A stretch of 64,000 nt of DNA. Origin: GCA-2711565 sp963664245 (GTDB lineage: Bacteria > Bacteroidota > Bacteroidia > Bacteroidales > GCA-2711565). Both the position numbers and the translations under genes were made by a program. The stretch spans positions 1,364,001 to 1,428,000 of the forward strand of contig OY760934.1 in assembly GCA_963664245.1 (NCBI GenBank), given 5' to 3'. Below the pieces are notes generated by a model. The model had not been told where the DNA came from, searched no databases, and saw only the letters and a program-made list of their open reading frames with translations. This document shows positions 63,097-64,000 of the stretch, one piece after another. Each line of letters starts with the position of its first letter. Position 1 is the first letter of the stretch.

Positions 63097-64000
63097 ATGA
63101 AAATGATAATAAAGATAGCACGGGTGGAACTTCAGAAGATGTTCTATTCCCCGATAGCATGGTTGGTTCTTATCATATTTGCAGTCCAATCTGGGATAAC
63201 ATTGATGGGAACAATAAATCGCATTATTATAACATCAGGATTAGGTTATTATACTTCTAATTTAACTAATCGTTTATATATAAGACTTTTTGTTGAAGTT
63301 CTACGTAATTTATATTTATATATTCCCTTGCTTACCATGGGCTTGTTAAGCAGAGAATTTAGTTCGGGCTCCATAAAGCTACTCTATTCATCCCCTGTTT
63401 CCAATGAACAAATCGTATTGGGGAAATTTCTTTCTATGATGGTGTTTGGATTGGCAATGATAGTGATACTTTTTTTAGGATGCCTTTATGGTTTCTTTAC
63501 GATTAAAAATTATGATTTCCCTTTGATTGCAACAGGTTTATTAGGGATTTACCTGTTAATCTGTACTTATTCAGCCATCGGCTTGTTCATGTCTTCGTTA
63601 ACCTCTTACCAGGTAGTGGCAGCCATGGGTTCCTTTACAGCTTTTTTTGTTTTGGAAAAAGCGGATAGTATGTGGCAGGGGGTAGAATTGGTACGTGATA
63701 TTACCTATTGGTTATCAATCAGTGGCAGATCAGACACCTTTATAAGAGGCTTGATTTGTAGTGAAGATGTATTGTACTTCATATTGGTATCCGGATTGTT
63801 TATTGCATTTACTATATTCAGGCTAAAAGGTATCCGGGAGAAAAGCCCAAAGTATATTTCGTTTGCAAGGTATGCCGGTGCTTTTATCATTGTGGCTTTG
63901 CTTGGTTATGTGAGTACCATTCCTTCTTTAATGAAATACCATGATTCAACATACACTAAGGTTAATACTTTAACTAAAAACAGCCAGGAGGTGATCTCCA
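63097..64000 (+). CDS. ABC-2 permease fused to GldG-like domain (cassette B), 3' end outside the window
   Basis: Starts at the ATG at 63097 (MKMIIKIARVELQKMFYSPIAWLV) and stays open to base 64000, giving 301 residues. It includes the six permease helices, the coupling segment MGLLSREFSSGSIKLLYSSPVS and the beginning of the GldG-like part (STIPSLMKYHDST, then NTLTKNSQEVIS). It matches the cassette A and third-copy permeases throughout. The first loop after helix 1 (about residues 30-70) differs most. Expected full length is about 780-820 residues. Confidence 0.9.
   Translation, partial: MKMIIKIARVELQKMFYSPIAWLVLIIFAVQSGITLMGTINRIIITSGLGYYTSNLTNRLYIRLFVEVLRNLYLYIPLLTMGLLSREFSSGSIKLLYSSPVSNEQIVLGKFLSMMVFGLAMIVILFLGCLYGFFTIKNYDFPLIATGLLGIYLLICTYSAIGLFMSSLTSYQVVAAMGSFTAFFVLEKADSMWQGVELVRDITYWLSISGRSDTFIRGLICSEDVLYFILVSGLFIAFTIFRLKGIREKSPKYISFARYAGAFIIVALLGYVSTIPSLMKYHDSTYTKVNTLTKNSQEVIS

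Overview
The window looks like a chromosomal piece of a Bacteroidota bacterium, probably of the Bacteroidales/Marinilabiliales type. This rests on four SusC/SusD outer-membrane systems, three ECF-sigma/FecR pairs with STN-domain receptors, many lipoproteins with a short lipobox, GldA/GldFG-like ABC transporters and promoters of the TTTG / TAnnTTTG kind. I see no rRNA, tRNA, CRISPR array, transposase or phage gene. The first gene (a SusC) and the last (an ABC permease) are cut by the window edges.

Layout. (1) 1-12186, plus strand: the end of a SusC, then a SusD, a substrate-import lipoprotein of the zinc-metallohydrolase family that has lost its HExxH motif, a small C39/papain-like secreted cysteine peptidase, an unknown lipoprotein, a cruciform-forming element, a thioredoxin-like protein, an S9 (DPP-IV-like) peptidase, a DUF5117/DUF4953-type zinc metalloprotease, and a subtilisin-fold protein in which every catalytic residue is replaced. 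This looks like a peptide or protein foraging locus. (2) 12285-23134: housekeeping genes (frr, pyrH, secA, coaD, NUDIX, pyrE, an SRPBCC protein) around a small metal-efflux module (an HMA-AraC regulator and a permease-HMA fusion) and a TlpA-like protein. (3) 23179-33534, minus strand: cassette A, read as ECF sigma, FecR, SusC, SusD, ABC ATPase, ABC permease fused to a GldG-like domain. (4) 33597-36257: two tandem MutS-like ATPases of clearly higher GC. (5) 36329-39718: a third copy of the ABC pair with no SusCD of its own. (6) 40098-50712, minus strand: ECF sigma, FecR, SusC, SusD, DUF4843 lipoprotein, PKD-like lipoprotein, then a TlpA thioredoxin lipoprotein. A secreted M16 peptidase and a lipoprotein are divergent from it (50947-54905). 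(7) 55009-64000, plus strand: cassette B, with the same gene order as cassette A.

How it may work. In loci (3), (6) and (7) a ligand bound by the SusC/SusD pair should signal through the STN domain of SusC to FecR and its ECF sigma factor. The most striking pattern is that cassettes A and B share nearly the same SusC plug and barrel, SusD, ATPase and permease, while their ECF sigma, FecR and SusC STN domain are clearly different. The import core seems to have been duplicated and then attached to a different signalling module. Both ABC operons also keep the same TGTCACCAAA element exactly 50 nt before the start codon. Function of the SusCD-GldFG-like coupling, the MutS-like pair and the two pseudo-peptidases is inferred, not shown.
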